Source: Clostridia bacterium
GTDB taxonomy: Bacteria; Bacillota; Clostridia; Peptostreptococcales; Acidaminobacteraceae
Direction: 5' to 3'
Length of the DNA stretch: 40,613 nt
Assembly (NCBI GenBank): GCA_016937975.1
Contig: JAFGVN010000151.1
Location: 1-40,613, forward strand
Positions 37,219 to 40,613 of the stretch are shown piece by piece. Both the position numbers and the translations under genes were made by a program. Every line of letters begins with the position of its first letter. Within the stretch, counting starts at the first letter, position 1. The notes beneath the pieces are model-generated. The model did not search any database. It worked only from the letters and a program-made list of their open reading frames with translations, and was not told where the DNA came from.

Positions 37219-38505
37219 TTAGTATGTTCTAGCTGTCAGCTTATTAAAACCTAATTCGTTTGTTGCACCAGTGATAATTTGAATCTCTGCTACAATAGTA
37301 CCATCAGCTTTTAATGAACCATTGAAACCACCAGCAATTGTATCAGTATAATCTAACATACCAATAATTCTATCCATTGGCGGTAATGTAATTACTTCAT
37401 TAGCGTTACCACCAGTAATTACTGCATCTGCTGCTTTATCAGCATCTGCTAAAGATTGTGAACTACCATCTTGTCCTGCATATTCATCTGTAACAATAAC
37501 AGTCTTAACACCTTTACCTTCGATTTTCTTACAGTTCATAATTAAATCGGTATCCGGGTTACCAAAACCTTCTTGAGATACAATAGCACCATCAAGACCT
37601 AAGTATTCAGTTAATTTTGCTGTCCAATCAGAAGATCTTTCCTTATCTGCCAAGAATACGTTTTCATTCGTAATAATAACACCCATGAAATTAATTTCCT
37701 TGCCGTGTTGCGCATAAAGATTCTTGATAATCGGATTGTTTAAATGGTGATATGTTGTGTTTTTATCACAAGCAGATACACAGTTACCACTTAAAATTGC
37801 ACCATCCATGATTTCTGTTGGGTATAAAATTGTTGGAACAATTTTCTTAGCATCTACACCATATACATAAGTATCATGTAATAAACCTTGAGTTTGTAAC
37901 ATGTAAACGTATCCTACCTTAGGTAACTCTGGATATTCGTTTGCTTGTTCGAAAATCGGCTTAGTTTCATAAACTTCGATTTCATCTGGTGTTAAATTTC
38001 TTGCTAATTCACCTAAGTAAATACCTGCAGTTAAACCAGCATTTCTAGCTGCTGCTTCGTATTCATACTGAGTTAAGCCTTCTTGTGGCTCAATAACAAC
38101 GACTACGTTGTTAAGTTTTGAGAATGGTGTGTACTCAGCGCCAATACCACTCATGTCGATGATGCCTTCTTGGAAACCAACGATCTTACCAGCTGTAACA
38201 ACTGCTGCACCCTTTAATACATGGGTTCTACCGCTACCAACTGTTTTCACCTTGTTCTTTACACCCGGAAAAATTCCGCCATCGCCAGATACTTTTACTC
38301 TTGGCTCAATGACATCTTTCACTGGTGTAATTCTTGTAGATTCCCCTGGTTTAGCTAATTCAATTTGAATGTCTGCAATGTGGTCATCTTGTAATAAAAG
38401 AGCTTTCATTTCTTCTTTATTGACATAAAGAACGCCATTTTCCACTTTACTAACATCCCCAAACTGAACGTCGTTGATCAAGATATGACCTAGTTCTAAA
38501 CGCAT
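37219..38505 (-). CDS. grdE: Glycine reductase proprotein GrdE
   Basis: 428 residues from the ATG at 38505. An earlier GTG at 38514 overlaps the SD (AGGAGGTG) and is rejected; with the ATG the processing Cys is residue 242, the classical number. The site is GAILSGNCVSACDKNTTYHH: the chain is cut between Asn and Cys, and the Cys becomes a pyruvoyl group that forms a Schiff base with glycine. The two products join GrdB as substrate-specific protein B. GrdE is the glycine-specific version, so the substrate of this operon is glycine rather than sarcosine or betaine. Confidence 0.95.
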   Translation of the reverse strand: MRLELGHILINDVQFGDVSKVENGVLYVNKEEMKALLLQDDHIADIQIELAKPGESTRITPVKDVIEPRVKVSGDGGIFPGVKNKVKTVGSGRTHVLKGAAVVTAGKIVGFQEGIIDMSGIGAEYTPFSKLNNVVVVIEPQEGLTQYEYEAAARNAGLTAGIYLGELARNLTPDEIEVYETKPIFEQANEYPELPKVGYVYMLQTQGLLHDTYVYGVDAKKIVPTILYPTEIMDGAILSGNCVSACDKNTTYHHLNNPIIKNLYAQHGKEINFMGVIITNENVFLADKERSSDWTAKLTEYLGLDGAIVSQEGFGNPDTDLIMNCKKIEGKGVKTVIVTDEYAGQDGSSQSLADADKAADAVITGGNANEVITLPPMDRIIGMLDYTDTIAGGFNGSLKADGTIVAEIQIITGATNELGFNKLTARTY

Positions 38506-38542
38506 GGATGTCACCTCCTATAATTTATAAATGATATATTAT

Positions 38543-38580
38543 GTTGTGCGAGACCCCCAATTAAAAACATCTCGCACAAC
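38543..38580 (-). other. Hairpin between trxA and grdE
   Basis: GTTGTGCGAGA / TCTCGCACAAC, a perfect 11-bp stem with a 16-base loop, about 11 bases after the trxA stop. There is no T run after it on the minus strand (CATAATATATC), so read-through is expected; it may adjust mRNA stability on each side. Confidence 0.6.
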
Positions 38581-38591
38581 GCTAAAACACA

Positions 38592-38909
38592 TTAGATATG
38601 TGCTTCAATCAATTCTTTAATGCCAGCTTTGTTTGCACTATCTTTTGTTACTTCACCTAATTTTTGACCATCTTTATATAAAATGATTGTAGGTAAACCT
38701 AAAACTCTTTGAGAGATTGCCAATCTTCTAGCTTGCATTGTATTCAATTTTGCAAATACGACTTTACCTTCATATTCATCTGCTAAAGCTTCTACATCTG
38801 GCATTAAAGCTTTACATGGCTCACAACCATCTGACCAGAAATCAACTAATACAAAACCTTGAGTGTCCAATACATTTTCTTGAAAATTATCTTTATCTAA
38901 AACTAACAT
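38592..38909 (-). CDS. trxA: Thioredoxin with GCEPC active site
   Basis: 105 residues, classic thioredoxin fold with the cis-Pro in [10 protein letters not shown]. The active site reads FWSDGCEPC (Cys29, Cys32) instead of the usual WCGPC. Such variant sites are known for glycine-reductase-linked thioredoxins of amino-acid-fermenting clostridia. It receives electrons from TrxB and reduces the oxidised selenocysteine/cysteine pair of GrdA. SD AAGGAGG precedes the ATG. Confidence 0.96.
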   Translation of the reverse strand: MLVLDKDNFQENVLDTQGFVLVDFWSDGCEPCKALMPDVEALADEYEGKVVFAKLNTMQARRLAISQRVLGLPTIILYKDGQKLGEVTKDSANKAGIKELIEAHI

Positions 38910-38938
38910 TTCTGCCTCCTTAATTATTCACTATACAA

Positions 38939-39886
38939 TTAGTGTCCAAATTTATGATCGATATATTTTTCTGCTTGTACTGCAGCAATAGCACCATCAG
39001 CAACAGCAGTTACAACTTGTCTTAAAGTTTTTTGTCTTACATCACCTGCAGAGTAAACACCTTCCACATTGGTTCTCATTTCAGTATCTGTTAAAATGTA
39101 ACCAGCCTTATCCAATTCAATTTTATCTTTGAATAATGTTGTTTGAGGAATATAACCTACAAATACAAAAATACCAAATGTACCATCATCTTCATGTGCA
39201 TGGATTTCTGTCAATTCACCTGTTTCCAAATTCTCTAGAACTACAGATTCAACCATACCATCACCTTTAATTTCATGCACTGCAGAATTCCAAATAAATT
39301 CAATTTTATCATTGTTAAATGCTTTTTCTTGAATAGATTTTGCAGCTCTTAACTCATCACGTCTATGAACTAAAGTTACTTTTCTTGCAAATTTAGTTAA
39401 GAACATTGCTTCTTCAACAGCAGTGTCTCCACCACCAATAGCGAACACTTCAAAGTCCGTAAAGAAATCAGCATCACAAGTTGCACAATATGAAACACCT
39501 TTACCGGTTAATTCTTTTTCACCAGGGCAATCTAATTTTCTTGGAGATGCACCTGTTGCAATGATTACTGATTTAGCTTGATATTCTGCATCTTCACATT
39601 TAACAATTTTAATATCATTTGTAAAATCAACATCAACAACATTTCCTTTTACTCTTTCAGCACCAAACTCTTCAGTTTGCTCAACCATTCTAGCAACTAA
39701 AGATGGACCTGTTTCTTCTTTAATGCCACCAGGATAATTTGCGACTTCTTCAGTAGTCACGATTTGTCCACCATTTCTATCCTTTTCAATAATTAAAGCA
39801 GACATTTTAGCTCTTGCAGCATATAAACCTGCAGACAAACCAGCAGGACCTGCACCTATTATGACAACGTCATAAATTTTACTCAT
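38939..39886 (-). CDS. trxB: Thioredoxin reductase
   Basis: 315 residues from the ATG at 39886 (AGGAGG seven bases before it); the frame runs eight codons further up without need. FAD motif VVIIGAGPAGLSAG (8-20), redox site SYCATCDAD (Cys134, Cys137), NADPH motif GGGDTAVEEA (151-160) and HRRDELR (174-180), and the C-terminal FAD motif SAGDVRQKTLRQV. The HRRxxxR signature indicates NADPH rather than ferredoxin as donor. It drives the grd thioredoxin chain. Confidence 0.96.
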   Translation of the reverse strand: MSKIYDVVIIGAGPAGLSAGLYAARAKMSALIIEKDRNGGQIVTTEEVANYPGGIKEETGPSLVARMVEQTEEFGAERVKGNVVDVDFTNDIKIVKCEDAEYQAKSVIIATGASPRKLDCPGEKELTGKGVSYCATCDADFFTDFEVFAIGGGDTAVEEAMFLTKFARKVTLVHRRDELRAAKSIQEKAFNNDKIEFIWNSAVHEIKGDGMVESVVLENLETGELTEIHAHEDDGTFGIFVFVGYIPQTTLFKDKIELDKAGYILTDTEMRTNVEGVYSAGDVRQKTLRQVVTAVADGAIAAVQAEKYIDHKFGH

Positions 39887-39915
39887 ATTAATCCTCCTAT
39901 ACATTCTCATGTACT

Positions 39916-40305
39916 TTATTGAATTGATTCGATTCCACTTTTAATCAACCTAAAATCGATCAATCTAAAATCATCCAATATTCTGTCTGGCCATGCCTTC
40001 ACTTCGTGGTCATTTAAAAACTTTTTTGTTGTATGAATTGCACTTTCAATTAGGTTTAATGAATCCATCTCTAACACGCCACAAACTTTTGTAATCATCA
40101 CTGATTTAAAAGGTGTCTCATTAGGTTTCACACTACCTGTCAAAGGATGTGTAAGAAGTTTTCTCCCTAAGTGTACTGCATCTCTACAATATTCAAGTAC
40201 TTGAAGAAAGGTTTGATTTTCTAAATACTCTACTTCAAATGACTCATGATATGTATCATAAACAGACTGATTATTAGTAACTATTATGACCTCTCGTGAA
40301 TTCAT
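39916..40305 (-). CDS. grdX: Glycine reductase accessory protein GrdX
   Basis: 129 residues, matching in size and start (EVIIVTNNQSVYD) the GrdX family found at the head of grd operons. There are no membrane segments or known catalytic motifs; its role is not established. It carries no UGA. AAGGAGGCG lies eight bases before the ATG. It is the first gene of the operon in this window; trxB starts 29 bases later. Confidence 0.88.
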   Translation of the reverse strand: MNSREVIIVTNNQSVYDTYHESFEVEYLENQTFLQVLEYCRDAVHLGRKLLTHPLTGSVKPNETPFKSVMITKVCGVLEMDSLNLIESAIHTTKKFLNDHEVKAWPDRILDDFRLIDFRLIKSGIESIQ

Positions 40306-40613
40306 TTAATCACGCCTCCTTCATACTTATTGATAAGGTCATGTATTTAAACTACATTATGTTAGTAGTCATTCCAGGTTACAAACCCATTTTACACGAT
40401 TCCTATAATTTTAAAACACTTTTTATATAAATTAACTTTTTAACAAAGATATCTAGTCTTTCAAGCACTTCCAACTGATTTTAATATTACAAATGCCAAT
40501 AACTATTTCTTCATTATTCTTACAGCAACAAGAAATGCAACTACGTTGCTTCCATTCTACATCTAAGTACAATGGCAACTCAGATTGTTAACAATCTAAT
40601 AGGATTATCTCGA
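40306..40613 (-). other. Upstream region of the grd operon
   Basis: On the minus strand the part from 40578 to 40453 is an open frame (ELPLYLDVEWKQRSC..., ending WKCLKD and TAG at 40455-40453) with five Cys close together, no ATG and no clear SD; it may be the end of a broken gene. Between 40450 and 40320 the sequence is AT-rich and probably holds the operon promoter; TTTTAA followed 16 bases later by TAAAAT is one poor candidate. I see no glycine riboswitch core. Confidence 0.4.

Noticed and set aside
38506-38514. GTG start for GrdE three codons upstream
   Set aside because: The GTG is part of the SD itself; the ATG puts the processing Cys at 242.
40320-40613. A glycine riboswitch before the grd operon
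   Set aside because: Expected for a glycine pathway, but I could not find the conserved core sequences on the minus strand here.

Overview
The window is AT-rich (by eye about one third G+C) DNA of a low-G+C Gram-positive anaerobe, most likely an amino-acid-fermenting clostridium (Peptostreptococcales/Tissierellia type; genus not determinable from the window). Three things point there: a complete selenoprotein-dependent glycine reductase operon, a membrane pyrophosphatase of the K+-dependent type, and the Firmicutes gene order rpoN-cggR-gapA-pgk-tpiA-gpmI-eno ... secG ... rnr-smpB-ssrA, which parallels Bacillus subtilis.

Layout. 1-2420 is a loose accessory stretch: relics of broken genes, a small membrane-protein/HTH-regulator pair with its own promoter, and a methyltransferase-like gene, next to the 3' end of ssrA. 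2424-9107 is the RNA-quality-control and membrane block (ssrA, smpB, a Cof-type HAD phosphatase, rnr, hppA, secG), all on the minus strand. A compact cluster of DnaA boxes fills the ssrA-smpB gap. 9548-16665 is the glycolytic operon cggR-gapA-pgk-tpiA-gpmI-eno with a visible promoter and a CggR-like operator in the leader; a 27-bp tandem array abuts the eno stop codon. rpoN lies just upstream. 18329-20167 is the only large plus-strand gene, a membrane histidine kinase with a solute-binding-protein-like sensor. Then, on the minus strand: a DeoR-type regulator coupled to a MurA homologue with Asp in place of the catalytic Cys; a four-gene envelope cluster (DUF2089 regulator, DUF4097 protein, two lipoproteins); and a BMP-family nucleoside-type ABC importer (lipoprotein, ATPase, two permeases).

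32345-40305 is the glycine reductase operon grdX-trxB-trxA-grdE-grdA-grdB-grdC-grdD. Two of its genes, grdA and grdB, are interrupted by in-frame UGA codons at the exact places known to encode selenocysteine, so each must be read as one gene through the UGA. TrxB/TrxA deliver electrons to GrdA, GrdB/GrdE activate glycine, and GrdC/GrdD release acetyl phosphate, which is used for ATP synthesis. Several gene junctions in this operon carry strong hairpins.

Nearly all large genes run on the minus strand, so replication probably travels from high to low coordinates. The most unusual observations are the DnaA-box cluster between smpB and ssrA, the MurA Cys-to-Asp change, the 27-bp array that repeats the last codons of eno, and a perfect inverted repeat wrapped around the promoter of the membrane-protein/HTH pair. 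Everything here is read by eye; no database search or folding was run.
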